From the NCBI RefSeq assembly GCF_028689785.1, contig NZ_JAQVCN010000010.1, forward strand, positions 28,993 to 92,992: a stretch of 64,000 nucleotides of DNA, in the 5' to 3' direction. Source of the DNA: Zoogloea sp. (lineage in GTDB: Bacteria > Pseudomonadota > Gammaproteobacteria > Burkholderiales > Rhodocyclaceae). The translations under genes were made by a program, and so were the position numbers. Of this stretch, positions 1-9,498 are shown one piece after another (within the stretch, counting starts at the first letter, position 1; each line of letters starts with the position of its first letter). The notes beneath the pieces were generated by a model. It searched no databases, was not told the origin of the DNA, and saw only the letters and a program-made list of their open reading frames with translations.

Positions 1-374
1 CCCTCCCCTGGCCGCGATGCCGGCAGGCAGAAGGCTCCAATGCGCACGGGAATTCGAGTCGAGATGTTAGGGGAAGCACAGAGCCTAAAACGGGCACTGA
101 CAAATGATTGCAATTGCGGGCCTCACCCCGCCCTGCCCTCCCTCTCAAGCCCCGCTGCGAAGCGCAGAAAGCGCAACGCCAGCGATGCGGGCGGACGGGC
201 ATGGGCAGACAGCCGCTGACAGCGCGGCAGCGGGCTGGAGGGGCTCCTGTAACAGGCAAAAAAGGCCCGCCGCCCCTTGCGCTCCGGCTAACTTGGCTCC
301 AAGCTATATGCTCTGAGCAGCCGGAGCCTGCAGGCCCTCCGGCGCATCGAAACCAACAATAAGGAGGGTAGACA

Positions 375-818
375 ATGGCAGCAACGGTTCAGCAGATTCT
401 TCAGAACAAAGGCGGCTCCACCCATTCGGTCACTCCCGCCACGACCGTGCTCGAAGCGCTCAAACTGATGGCCGAGCGCAACGTCAGTGCAGTGCTGGTC
501 ACCGAGGGTCAGCGCCTCGTGGGGATCTTCACCGAGCGCGATTACGCCCGCAAGGTCGTACTCAAGGGCCTGGCTTCCAAGGACACGTTGGTCGGCGACC
601 TGATGACCCAGAACGTCCTCACGGTTTCCCCCAGCCACACCATTGATGACTGTATGGCCATCATGACCAACAACCACATCCGCCACCTGCCGGTCGTTGC
701 CCAGGGTCAGCTGGCGGGTATCGTCAGTATCGGTGATGCAGTCAAATCGGTGATGGAGCAGCAACAGGCGACCATCGACCAGCTCTCAGGCTACATTGCG
801 GGTGGCATGACCACCTGA
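375..818 (+). CDS. CBS-domain protein
   Basis: 147 aa, two CBS-like repeats (TEGQRLVGIFTERDYARKV; VVAQGQLAGIVSIGDAVK); AAGGAGG RBS just upstream. Confidence 0.9.
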   Translation: MAATVQQILQNKGGSTHSVTPATTVLEALKLMAERNVSAVLVTEGQRLVGIFTERDYARKVVLKGLASKDTLVGDLMTQNVLTVSPSHTIDDCMAIMTNNHIRHLPVVAQGQLAGIVSIGDAVKSVMEQQQATIDQLSGYIAGGMTT

Positions 819-867
819 TATCCCGGCGAACACAGTGCTTCCCCGCGCCACGCTGCCGTGGCCGGGC

Positions 868-2295
868 TCACGTAGACGCATCACCAGGCTCCTGTTGCGG
901 CTCCCGCCCTTCGCCTGACGACTCGGCAGCGGCGGGAAACACCACCACTATTGCCAACCCCTCACCGCCGTCCTTGCGCACCAGGCCTGGCCCAAAGCTC
1001 AGGCGCGCACCAAGAATGCGCACAATGCGGGCAACGATGGACAGGCCCAGACCGCAGCCCTCCGCATCCTCGTCACTGCCCCTGGCAAAGCGCGTCAGCA
1101 TCTTGTCCCGCAGGGCCGGCTCAATGCCCGGTCCGTCGTCCGCTACCTTCAGGCGGCGACCCTCGACATCCACCGTCACATGCACTGCCCCGCCTTCAGG
1201 GGTATAGCGCAACGCGTTATCCACCAGATTGCGCAGCAAGACCTCCAGCCACCAACGGTTGCCAAGCACCTGCAGCATCCCCTGGGCATCCAGCGACAGG
1301 CTCTGCTGACGACGCAAGGCCTGAGGTGCCAGGGCGGAACAGATGCTGCGTGAAAGTTCAACCATATCCACCCTTGGCCCGTCCGCAAGAGCCGCGTCGG
1401 GATCCAGGCGGGCCAGGGTGAGCAGCTGCTCGACAAGATGCGTCATCCGGTCGACCCCGGAGAGCACCTGCGCCAACGCATGCCCGCGCACGCCTGCATC
1501 GGCGGCCCGATGCGCCACCTGGGCCTGAACCTTGAGGGCGGCCAGGGGCGTGCGCAGTTCGTGGGCAGCATCCGCAGTGAAGCGGCGCTCATTGTCGAGG
1601 GCCTCTCCGAGGCGCTGCACCAGCGCATCCAGGGAACTCACCAGCGGCGCGATCTCGGCCGGAACGGGGCCCTTGATCTGCACCGGAGTCAGATGGCTGG
1701 GGCTCAGCCCCCCTAGCGCGGCGGCCACCGCATCCACCGGACGCAGCGCCCGCCCCACCACCACCCAGATCCCCAGGGCAATGAGGGGCAGACCAATCAG
1801 GATGGGAGCAAGCAGGTGCAGCGCAATCTCACCAGCCAGCCGGTAGCGGGCCCCATGGTTCTGGCCGACGATCACCCGGTAACGGCTGTGGTCATGATCC
1901 ACGGTATAGAAGCGCCACAGCTCCCCCTGCTGATCGTGCTCGTCAAAGCCCGGCCCCCGCGTTGCCGGCACATCCGGCATTTCCGCCGAGCGCACCAGCA
2001 GGCGCCAGCCCTCGCCCGTTTCCTCGCGCTGCCAGGCCTGGAAAGCCACCGGCAACTGGTAGTCATGCTGGTGCTCGGCCATTTCATGAGCCACGTGCTC
2101 GGGCTCCCCCGCCGCAACAATAGCCAGCAGGGTTTCCGCCACCTGTACAAGTTGAGCATCGAAAAGCTCATCCGCCTCACCGTGGGCGGTACGGAAGGCC
2201 ACCATGGCCGACAGGCTCCACAACACGGCGACCACCGCAATCAACAGGCCCACCAAGCGGCGACGCAGGGAATAGACTTGCCGCACCCCACTCAT
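868..2295 (-). CDS. Sensor histidine kinase (QseC/PmrB-like)
   Basis: HAMP-like region, FTADAAHELRTPLAALK H-box, NLVDNALRYTPEGG N-box, GLGLSIV G-box; adjacent to OmpR-type regulator. Confidence 0.92.
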   Translation of the reverse strand: MSGVRQVYSLRRRLVGLLIAVVAVLWSLSAMVAFRTAHGEADELFDAQLVQVAETLLAIVAAGEPEHVAHEMAEHQHDYQLPVAFQAWQREETGEGWRLLVRSAEMPDVPATRGPGFDEHDQQGELWRFYTVDHDHSRYRVIVGQNHGARYRLAGEIALHLLAPILIGLPLIALGIWVVVGRALRPVDAVAAALGGLSPSHLTPVQIKGPVPAEIAPLVSSLDALVQRLGEALDNERRFTADAAHELRTPLAALKVQAQVAHRAADAGVRGHALAQVLSGVDRMTHLVEQLLTLARLDPDAALADGPRVDMVELSRSICSALAPQALRRQQSLSLDAQGMLQVLGNRWWLEVLLRNLVDNALRYTPEGGAVHVTVDVEGRRLKVADDGPGIEPALRDKMLTRFARGSDEDAEGCGLGLSIVARIVRILGARLSFGPGLVRKDGGEGLAIVVVFPAAAESSGEGREPQQEPGDAST

Positions 2296-2957
2296 CGTGC
2301 CGCCTCATCGATCAGGTAACCAACCCCGCGCACCGTCCGGATCAGATCGCTCCCCAGCTTGCGGCGCAGATGGTGGATGTGGACCTCCAGCGCATTGCTT
2401 TCCACGGCATCGCCCCACGCATACAGCTGCTCCTCCAGCACCCGCCGCGTCAGCACCCGTCCGGCAGCATCGAGCAATACCCGCAACAGGTCGAACTCCC
2501 GACTGGTCAGGCTCACCGCCTCACCGCGCAGCATCACGGTGCGGGCCGCCGGATCGATGACCAGCTCACCGTGACGCAAGCAGGCGTCGGCTCGCCCGCT
2601 GGCACGGCGCACCAGGGCACGCAGGCGCGCCGCCAGCTCGTCAAGATCGAAGGGTTTAACCATGTAGTCGTCAGCGCCCAGATCAAGACCCCGCACCTTG
2701 TCGGATATCTGGTCCCGGGCAGTAAGGATCATCACCGGTACGGCGTTGCCGGCACTGCGCAGGCTGCCCAGCACCGACAAGCCATCCCGCCGGGGCAGCC
2801 CAAGGTCGAGAAGGACAGCGGCAAAGCCCTCCCCCGCCAGCGCAGCCAGTGCTGCCTCGCCATCGCGCACCCAGTCGACGACGAAACCCGCGGCAGCCAG
2901 CCCCGCCTGCACACCGTCGCCCAGCATTCGGTCATCCTCCACCAGCAAAACCCGCAT
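2292..2957 (-). CDS. OmpR-family response regulator (QseB/PmrA-like)
   Basis: MRVLLVEDDRMLGDG receiver start, LLDLGLPRRDG, KPFDLDEL, C-terminal winged helix (HIHHLRRKLG...RGVGYLI); 4-nt overlap with the kinase gene. Confidence 0.94.
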   Translation of the reverse strand: MRVLLVEDDRMLGDGVQAGLAAAGFVVDWVRDGEAALAALAGEGFAAVLLDLGLPRRDGLSVLGSLRSAGNAVPVMILTARDQISDKVRGLDLGADDYMVKPFDLDELAARLRALVRRASGRADACLRHGELVIDPAARTVMLRGEAVSLTSREFDLLRVLLDAAGRVLTRRVLEEQLYAWGDAVESNALEVHIHHLRRKLGSDLIRTVRGVGYLIDEAAR

Positions 2958-3116
2958 TCAGTCCTTCCTCCGCTGATATCCCCCCGACAAGCGGGCAGAG
3001 CATGCTCCTCCCGGCGTCTTAATCAAAGCTTAAGACTGCCCGCAACCAGGCTTAAGCTTGCCTTAAGGCCGCCGCCGCAAAATGAGGCTATCCCAATCTC
3101 CGTCCTGCCTACCCCA

Positions 3117-4211
3117 ATGCTTGCCGGCCTACCCACCCTCTCGCTCCTCGCCGCTCTGATCACCGCTGGCGTCCGCCCGGTCGCCGCCGAATCCGGCGCA
3201 AATTTCATTGCCCTGACACCGGCCCAAAGCGCGGCGCTGGGCATCACCACCCGTCCGCTGGAAGCCGCCGGCAGCGCTGCGGCAACCGGCCTGCCTGCCA
3301 CAATAAGCATTCCCAACGCCCAGCAAAGAGTGATTGCCGCACCACTGGCCGGCGTCATCGAGCAGCTCGAAACCGCCCCCGGCCTCAATGTGGGCAAGGG
3401 CCAGGTGCTGGTGCGCATCAGCAGCCCGCAGGCTCTCGAACTACAACGCGACCGCCTCCAGGCCGACGCCCAGGCAACCCTCGCCCGCCAGAGCCTGCAG
3501 CGGGACGAACAGCTCTATCGGGAGGGCTTGATCGCCGAATCCCGCCTCCAGGCCAGCCGGGCCAACGCCGCCCAGGCCGCAGCCCAGGCCGCCGAACGCC
3601 GCCAGGAGCTGACCCTGGCCCAACACAGCGGCGGCCACACCCTCAGCCTGGTAGCCCCCATCGCCGGCAACGTGCTTGAGCAGCATGTCAGTGTCGGCCA
3701 GCGGGTCGAACAGTCCGCCCCCCTTTATCGCATCGCCCGACTCGATCCGCTGTCCGTGGAAATCCAGGCTCCCCTCTCTGTGGCCAGCCAGGCACGGGTC
3801 GGCACGGCACTGCGCATTCCTGCAGCGGGTGCCAGTGGCGAGCTGGTGGCCGTCGGCCGGGCGGTGGACCCAGCCAACCAGAGTGTGCTGTTGCGTGGTC
3901 TGATCACCCGGGGGGCCCAGAACCTGCGCCCCGGGCAGGCTGCCACCGTAGACCTGGAATTGCCCGCCGCAGCATCGGGCACCGGCAGCGCCCGCGTGCC
4001 CATGGCCGCAGTACTGCGTCGCCTGGACCGGCAATGGGTTTTCGTGGTCAGCCGGGACGGCAACGCCACCGGCTATCGGGCCATGCCAATACTCGTCGAG
4101 GGCCGGGTAGGCGACTCAGCCATCGTCACCGGGCTCCCCGGCAACGCGGTGATCGTGACCGGCGGGGTGGCCGCGCTGAAAGCCAACTGGCTGGGCATCG
4201 GAAAGGAGTAA
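3117..4211 (+). CDS. RND efflux periplasmic adaptor subunit
   Basis: Signal-peptide-like MLAGLPTLSLLAALITAGV start inside longer ORF 2370..4211; biotinyl-lipoyl-like hairpin and HlyD-type domains; directly upstream of RND pump. Confidence 0.88.
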   Translation: MLAGLPTLSLLAALITAGVRPVAAESGANFIALTPAQSAALGITTRPLEAAGSAAATGLPATISIPNAQQRVIAAPLAGVIEQLETAPGLNVGKGQVLVRISSPQALELQRDRLQADAQATLARQSLQRDEQLYREGLIAESRLQASRANAAQAAAQAAERRQELTLAQHSGGHTLSLVAPIAGNVLEQHVSVGQRVEQSAPLYRIARLDPLSVEIQAPLSVASQARVGTALRIPAAGASGELVAVGRAVDPANQSVLLRGLITRGAQNLRPGQAATVDLELPAAASGTGSARVPMAAVLRRLDRQWVFVVSRDGNATGYRAMPILVEGRVGDSAIVTGLPGNAVIVTGGVAALKANWLGIGKE

Positions 4212-4215
4212 GCCC

Positions 4216-7200
4216 GTGCTCTCCCGCCTCATCGAATTCTCCCTCACCCAGCGCCTGCTGGTCGCCGTCGCCACCCTGCTGCTGATCGGCGCGGGTGTCG
4301 TCGCCTGGAACGGCCTCCCGGTGGACGCCTTTCCTGACGTCTCCACCACCCAGGTCAAGCTCATCATCAAGGCGCCCGGCATGACGCCGGAGGAAGTCGA
4401 AGCACGCATCACCGTGCCCATCGAACAGGAGATGCTGGGCATTCCGCATCAGCGCCTTCTGCGCTCCACCTCCAAGTACGCACTGGCTGACGTGACCCTC
4501 GACTTTGACGACGGCACCGACATCTACTGGGCACGCCAGCAAGTCGGCGAGCGCCTCGCCGGCGTCATGGACAAACTGCCTCCTGGCGCCACTGGCGGAC
4601 TCGCCCCGATCACCACACCGCTGGGCGAGATGTTCATGTTCACCATCGAAGGCCCCCTGTCCCTGGAAGAGAAACGCAGCCTGCTCGACTGGACGATCCG
4701 GCCGGCCCTGCGCACGGTGGCCGGCGTTGCCGACGTAAATAGCCTGGGCGGAGAAGTACGCAGCTTCGAGATTGTCCCCGACCCTGCGGCCCTGGCAGCC
4801 CGCGGCCTGAGCCTGGCTCAGCTGCAGGCCGCTCTGGAGAGCAACAACCGCAATGACGGCGCGGGGCGCCTCAACGAGGGCGAAGAGACCCTGCTGGTAC
4901 GCGCCGAAGGTGCGATTCTGACTCTCGACGACGTGCGCGCCATCGTGCTGGGGAAGAGTGCGGGCGGCGTGGTCCGCGTCGGCGATGTGGCCGAGGTCCG
5001 GACCGGCGGACTGACCCGCTACGGCGCCGTCACCCGCGACGGCGCCGGGGAGGCGGTGCAGGGCCTGGTCCTCGGCCTGCGGGGTGCCAACGCCGGCAAG
5101 GTCGTGAACGGCGTCAAGGCGCGCCTCGCAGAACTCACCTCGGCACTGCCCCAGGGGGTCAGGATCGAGGTCTTCTACGATCGCAGCGAACTGGTCGGGC
5201 GGGCTATCCATACCGTTTCCAAGGCCCTGGTCGAGGCCATCGTGCTGGTGCTGGTACTGCTCCTGGCCTTCCTGGGCAATCTGCGGGCCGCCGTGGTTGT
5301 GGCGCTGATGCTGCCCCTCGCCGCCCTGGCCACCTTCATCGCCATGCGTGGCGTGGGACTGTCGGCCAACCTGATGAGCCTGGGCGGCCTGGCCATCGCC
5401 ATCGGCATGCTGGTGGATGCTGCCGTGGTGGTGGTCGAGAACATCGAGACCCAGCTATCGGCCAACGGTGCAGCCGCCCGCCAGCCATTGCTCCACCTGA
5501 TCTTCCGGACCACCCGGGAGGTCGCTGCGCCGGTCGCGTCGGGCATTCTCATCATCATCATCGTCTTCCTGCCTCTGCTGACCCTGGAAGGGCTGGAGGG
5601 CAAGCTCTTTGGCCCGGTGGCCCTGACCATCGTGTTCGCCCTGTCGGCCTCGCTGATCCTGTCCCTCACCGTGGTGCCGGTGCTGGCCTCTTTCCTGCTG
5701 AAGCGGGGCGAGGCCCACGAGCCCTGGCTGGTACGCAAGCTGCAGGCTGGCTACATGCCCCTGCTCCACATGGCCCTGGCCCGGGGGCGTCTGGTGGGCG
5801 CCTTCGCCGGGGCTTCACTGGTGGCCGCGGCCGTCGCCTACCTGGCTCTGGGCAAGACCTTCATGCCCACTATGGACGAGGGCGACATCATCATGCAGTT
5901 GGAGAAGCTCCCCTCCATCAGTCTGGCCCAGGCCATCGCCACCGATCTGAAAGTGCAGCAGGCAATCCTGAAGGCTGTGCCCGAGGTGCGGTCCATCGTG
6001 GCCCGCGGCGGCTCCGACGAGCTTGGTCTCGACCCCATGGGTCTCAACCAGACCGACACCTTCATGGTTCTCAAGCCCCGGGACGAATGGCGCCAACCCG
6101 ACAAGGAGTGGCTGGCGGATCAGCTGCGCGGGGTCATGGAGAACTTCCCCGGCATCGCCCTCACCTTCACCCAACCCATCGACATGCGGGTCTCGGAGAT
6201 GCTCACCGGGGTGCGCGGAGACCTGGCGATCAAGCTCTACGGGCCAGACCTCCCCACCCTGAACCGTCTGGCCAGCGAGATCGAAGCCGTGGTGAAGGGC
6301 GTTCCCGGCGCCGAAGACACCCTCACCATCCGCAACGAAGGCGTGCAGTACCTGAAGATTCGAGTCGACCGCCTGGCTGCCGGCCGCTTCGGGCTCAATG
6401 TGGAAGACATCCAGAACACTCTGCGCAGCCTCCTCGAAGGCCGTCTGGCTGGCACCGTCATCGAGGCCAGCCGCCGGGTTCCCCTGCTGATCCGCGGCCC
6501 GACCAGCCTGCACCAGGATCCGGAGGCCTTCGCCGCAGTGCGTATCACGGCACCCGATGGGCAAAGCCTGCCCTTGGGCAGCGTAGCGAGCATCGAACGG
6601 GTGGATGGCCCGGTGAAGGTGGACCGGGAGAACGCCCAGCGTTACTCGGTGATCCAGTCCAACGTGCGTGGCCGTGATCTGGTCGGCTTCGTCGATGAAG
6701 CCCGCGCCGCGGTAGCTGCCAAGGTGCCGCTGCCGCCCGGCTACCGGCTCGCCTGGGGTGGCCAGTTTGAAAACCAGCAGCGTGCCGCGGCCCGCCTCGG
6801 CATTGTGGTGCCGATCGCCCTCGGCCTGATCTTCGTGTTGCTCTTCTCCACCTTCGGCTCGGTACGCCAGGCTCTGCTGGTCCTGGCCATGGTGCCCTTC
6901 GCCATGGTCGGCGGCATCTTCGCGCTGGCCCTGTCTGGTGAATACCTGTCGGTACCGGCGTCGGTAGGCTTCATCGCCCTGCTGGGCATCGCGGTACTGA
7001 ATGGCGTAGTCATGCTGACCTACTTCAACCAGCTTCTGGCCCGAGGCATGCCCATCGACGAGGTGGTGGTGGAAGGCGCCCGACGACGCTTGCGTCCGGT
7101 GCTGATGACCGCCAGCATCGCCGCCCTCGGCCTGGTGCCGCTGCTCTTCGCCACCGGCCCGGGCTCCGAAGTGCAACGCCCACTGGCCATCGTGGTGATC

Positions 7201-7302
7201 GGCGGTCTGGTCAGCGCCACCGCCCTGACCCTGCTCCTGCTGCCGCTCCTCTACCGGCGCTTCGGCGTCACCCCCACAGCTCCCGAGGTGCATGCACCAT
7301 GA
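4216..7302 (+). CDS. Heavy-metal efflux (HME-type) RND inner-membrane pump, CusA/CzcA family
   Basis: 1028 aa, CzcA/CusA-like throughout; TM4 signature GGLAIAIGMLVDAAVVVVEN. Confidence 0.92.
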   Translation: MLSRLIEFSLTQRLLVAVATLLLIGAGVVAWNGLPVDAFPDVSTTQVKLIIKAPGMTPEEVEARITVPIEQEMLGIPHQRLLRSTSKYALADVTLDFDDGTDIYWARQQVGERLAGVMDKLPPGATGGLAPITTPLGEMFMFTIEGPLSLEEKRSLLDWTIRPALRTVAGVADVNSLGGEVRSFEIVPDPAALAARGLSLAQLQAALESNNRNDGAGRLNEGEETLLVRAEGAILTLDDVRAIVLGKSAGGVVRVGDVAEVRTGGLTRYGAVTRDGAGEAVQGLVLGLRGANAGKVVNGVKARLAELTSALPQGVRIEVFYDRSELVGRAIHTVSKALVEAIVLVLVLLLAFLGNLRAAVVVALMLPLAALATFIAMRGVGLSANLMSLGGLAIAIGMLVDAAVVVVENIETQLSANGAAARQPLLHLIFRTTREVAAPVASGILIIIIVFLPLLTLEGLEGKLFGPVALTIVFALSASLILSLTVVPVLASFLLKRGEAHEPWLVRKLQAGYMPLLHMALARGRLVGAFAGASLVAAAVAYLALGKTFMPTMDEGDIIMQLEKLPSISLAQAIATDLKVQQAILKAVPEVRSIVARGGSDELGLDPMGLNQTDTFMVLKPRDEWRQPDKEWLADQLRGVMENFPGIALTFTQPIDMRVSEMLTGVRGDLAIKLYGPDLPTLNRLASEIEAVVKGVPGAEDTLTIRNEGVQYLKIRVDRLAAGRFGLNVEDIQNTLRSLLEGRLAGTVIEASRRVPLLIRGPTSLHQDPEAFAAVRITAPDGQSLPLGSVASIERVDGPVKVDRENAQRYSVIQSNVRGRDLVGFVDEARAAVAAKVPLPPGYRLAWGGQFENQQRAAARLGIVVPIALGLIFVLLFSTFGSVRQALLVLAMVPFAMVGGIFALALSGEYLSVPASVGFIALLGIAVLNGVVMLTYFNQLLARGMPIDEVVVEGARRRLRPVLMTASIAALGLVPLLFATGPGSEVQRPLAIVVIGGLVSATALTLLLLPLLYRRFGVTPTAPEVHAP

Positions 7303-7619
7303 ACCCTGCCACCGACGCCGGCATCGTGCTGACCCTGGTGTTCCCCATAGAAGTGGAAGACGCCCTGCTCGAAACCCTGCTCGAACACCCGGAGCTGGCC
7401 CCCGGCTTCACCTCCCAGCGGGTCGAGGGCCAGGGCCAGCGGGTCACCTTCATCGGCACAGCCGAACATGTCCGTGGCCGCGCCGCCTGCTGCCGGGTGC
7501 AGCTGGTGGTGCCCCAGGCAAGTGCCGACCAGCTACTGGACATCCTGCGCCGAGAATTCGCTTCGAGCCGGGTGTTCTTCTGGATGGTGCCGGCCCTCGC
7601 CAGCGGGAGACTTTCCTGA
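7299..7619 (+). CDS. DUF3240 family protein
   Basis: 106 aa PII-like small protein, ATGA overlap with the RND pump; typical HME-RND neighbour. Confidence 0.75.
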   Translation: MNPATDAGIVLTLVFPIEVEDALLETLLEHPELAPGFTSQRVEGQGQRVTFIGTAEHVRGRAACCRVQLVVPQASADQLLDILRREFASSRVFFWMVPALASGRLS

Positions 7620-8887
7620 TGCGCCGCCTCCTTGCCCTGTTCGCCCTCAGCCTGCCCGCCCTCGCCCAGGCTGGCGCGGCCGCCTCAGCCCCCGACCTGC
7701 CGCCTGAATCCCAGGCCCTGGCAGCCCTGCGCGGCAGCCCTCTGGTGGACGCCGCTGGCGAAAACATCGAAGCCCAGGAAGCCCGCGCCCGACGCCTGGC
7801 AGCGGGCGCCCACGAATGGACCCTGAGCCTCGGCGAGCAGAGCCGCCGCGTCCGCACCACACCTCAAGGGCGTTACACCGAATGGGATGTAGGCCTGGAG
7901 CGGGCTCTGCGCCTGCCCGGCAAGCGCGATCTGGATGTCCAGCTGGGCGCTGCCGGCGTCAACGTGGCACGGATCGGTCGCGGGGATGCCCTCCATGAGG
8001 CAGGCCGTGGCCTGCTGGCAAGCTGGTTTGAATGGCTGCGGGAACAAGCCGCCGCTACCCAATGGCAGCAGCAGCGAGACAGCCTGACGCGCCAGGCCCA
8101 GGTGGTCAGGCGCCGCGTCGAACTTGGCGACGCGCCGCGCCTGGAGCGCCTGCAGGCCGACGCTGCCCTCGCCCAGGCCAGCGCCCAGCTGGCCCAGGCC
8201 GAAGGCCGGGCGCGGGTTGCCGCAGAGCGCCTGCGCCGCCACTACCCGGCCCTGAGCCTGCCCGGCGCTGTGCCGGAGATTGCTCCGGCCGCGCTGGATG
8301 GCGGCACCGACGCGTGGGTGGAGGCCATACTCCAGCACAATCATGAACTCGGCCTGGCCCGGGCGGAGAGTGCCCGGGTCCGCATCGGTGCCAGCCGCAG
8401 CGAGGCAGAGCGCCGCCCCGACCCGAGCATTGGCGTGCGCATGGCCCGCGAAAGAAGCGGCGAGGAGCGCCTGCTGGGGGTGAGCCTGAGCATTCCCCTG
8501 CCGGGCGAAGGCCGCCGTGCCGACAGCGACGCAGCCCTCGCCGACGCCCGAGCCAGCGCCCACCGGGAAGCCGCCGTGCGCCGCCGGGTGGAAGCCGAAG
8601 CCGCGGCCCAGTATCAACGCGCCGTATCGGCCCGCGCCGGCTGGCACAGTCAACAGTCCGCTGCCGAAGCCCTGGCAGGCAGCGCGGACCTGATGGAGCG
8701 CGCCTGGCAACTGGGTGAAGGCACGCTGGCAGATACCCTGGCCGCCCGCCGGCTTGCCCATGAGGCACGCCTGGCCGCCCAGCTCGCCAGACTGGAAGCC
8801 AGCGAGGCCCGCTACCGGCTCCTGCTCGACGCTCACCAGCTGTGGGCGGTGGACGAGGACGAGCACCCCGGGCATGGGGAACCCTGA
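7619..8887 (+). CDS. TolC-family outer-membrane efflux protein
   Basis: Signal peptide MRRLLALFALSLPALAQAGAAA inside ORF 7292..8887; Ala/Glu/Gln-rich coiled-coil repeats; end of RND operon. Confidence 0.85.
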   Translation: MRRLLALFALSLPALAQAGAAASAPDLPPESQALAALRGSPLVDAAGENIEAQEARARRLAAGAHEWTLSLGEQSRRVRTTPQGRYTEWDVGLERALRLPGKRDLDVQLGAAGVNVARIGRGDALHEAGRGLLASWFEWLREQAAATQWQQQRDSLTRQAQVVRRRVELGDAPRLERLQADAALAQASAQLAQAEGRARVAAERLRRHYPALSLPGAVPEIAPAALDGGTDAWVEAILQHNHELGLARAESARVRIGASRSEAERRPDPSIGVRMARERSGEERLLGVSLSIPLPGEGRRADSDAALADARASAHREAAVRRRVEAEAAAQYQRAVSARAGWHSQQSAAEALAGSADLMERAWQLGEGTLADTLAARRLAHEARLAAQLARLEASEARYRLLLDAHQLWAVDEDEHPGHGEP

Positions 8888-8928
8888 AGCGGAACGCGGA
8901 TGCGGCGGCGCAGCACGGACACGCTAGA

Positions 8929-9498
8929 ATGTCGTTCGTCATAAGCGTCGAACGCCCCGTGCCCGCCTCCCTGCCCCCCATCATCGACGTAGAGGCCTCG
9001 GGCTTCGGCGCCGCCAGCTATCCGATAGAGGTCGGCCTGGTGTTATCCGACGGCAGCAGTTACTGCACCCTGATCCGCCCCGAAGCCCGCTGGACCCACT
9101 GGGACACCAGCGCCGAAGAGGTGCATCTGGTGAGCCGGGAGACCCTGCTGAGAAATGGCCGGACGGCCGCCGAGGCGGCCCGCGAGCTCAACGCACGGCT
9201 GCGGGGGATGACGGTTTACTGCGACTCCTGGTACCACGACTTCACCTGGCTGAGCCGGCTCTTCGATGCCGCCGAGTGCCCCCAGGCCTTCCGCCTGGAA
9301 GACATCCGCACCCTGCTCAACGAAGCCCAGGCCGAACACTGGCATGCCACCCGGCTGCAGGTGCAGGCCGATCTGTGCCTGCCCCGGCACCGGGCCAGCA
9401 ACGACGCCCGGATCCTGCAAGCCACCCTGGGCCGGGTGCGGGCCGCCTGGGGCAGCCCTGCCCCGGCCCGGAGCGAGGCTCAGAAGGCCACGCGATAA
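8929..9498 (+). CDS. DEDD-type 3'-5' exonuclease-like protein
   Basis: IIDVEASGFG (DxE motif), CDSWYHDFTWL, HRASNDARIL (H...D motif); start codon uncertain (GTG at 8959 is an alternative). Confidence 0.72.
   Translation: MSFVISVERPVPASLPPIIDVEASGFGAASYPIEVGLVLSDGSSYCTLIRPEARWTHWDTSAEEVHLVSRETLLRNGRTAAEAARELNARLRGMTVYCDSWYHDFTWLSRLFDAAECPQAFRLEDIRTLLNEAQAEHWHATRLQVQADLCLPRHRASNDARILQATLGRVRAAWGSPAPARSEAQKATR

Noticed and set aside
292-303. CTTGG-CT-CCAAG palindrome before the CBS gene
   Set aside because: Short and easily expected by chance; no convincing promoter geometry around it.
2370-3116. 5' part of ORF 2370..4211 as coding sequence
   Set aside because: It runs antisense through the response-regulator gene and the promoter region. 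The signal-peptide-like start at 3117 fits the adaptor protein.
5815-7293. 492-aa minus-strand ORF opposite the RND pump
   Set aside because: GC-rich shadow ORF with His/Gly/Gln-biased composition and no family resemblance, antisense to a clear CDS.
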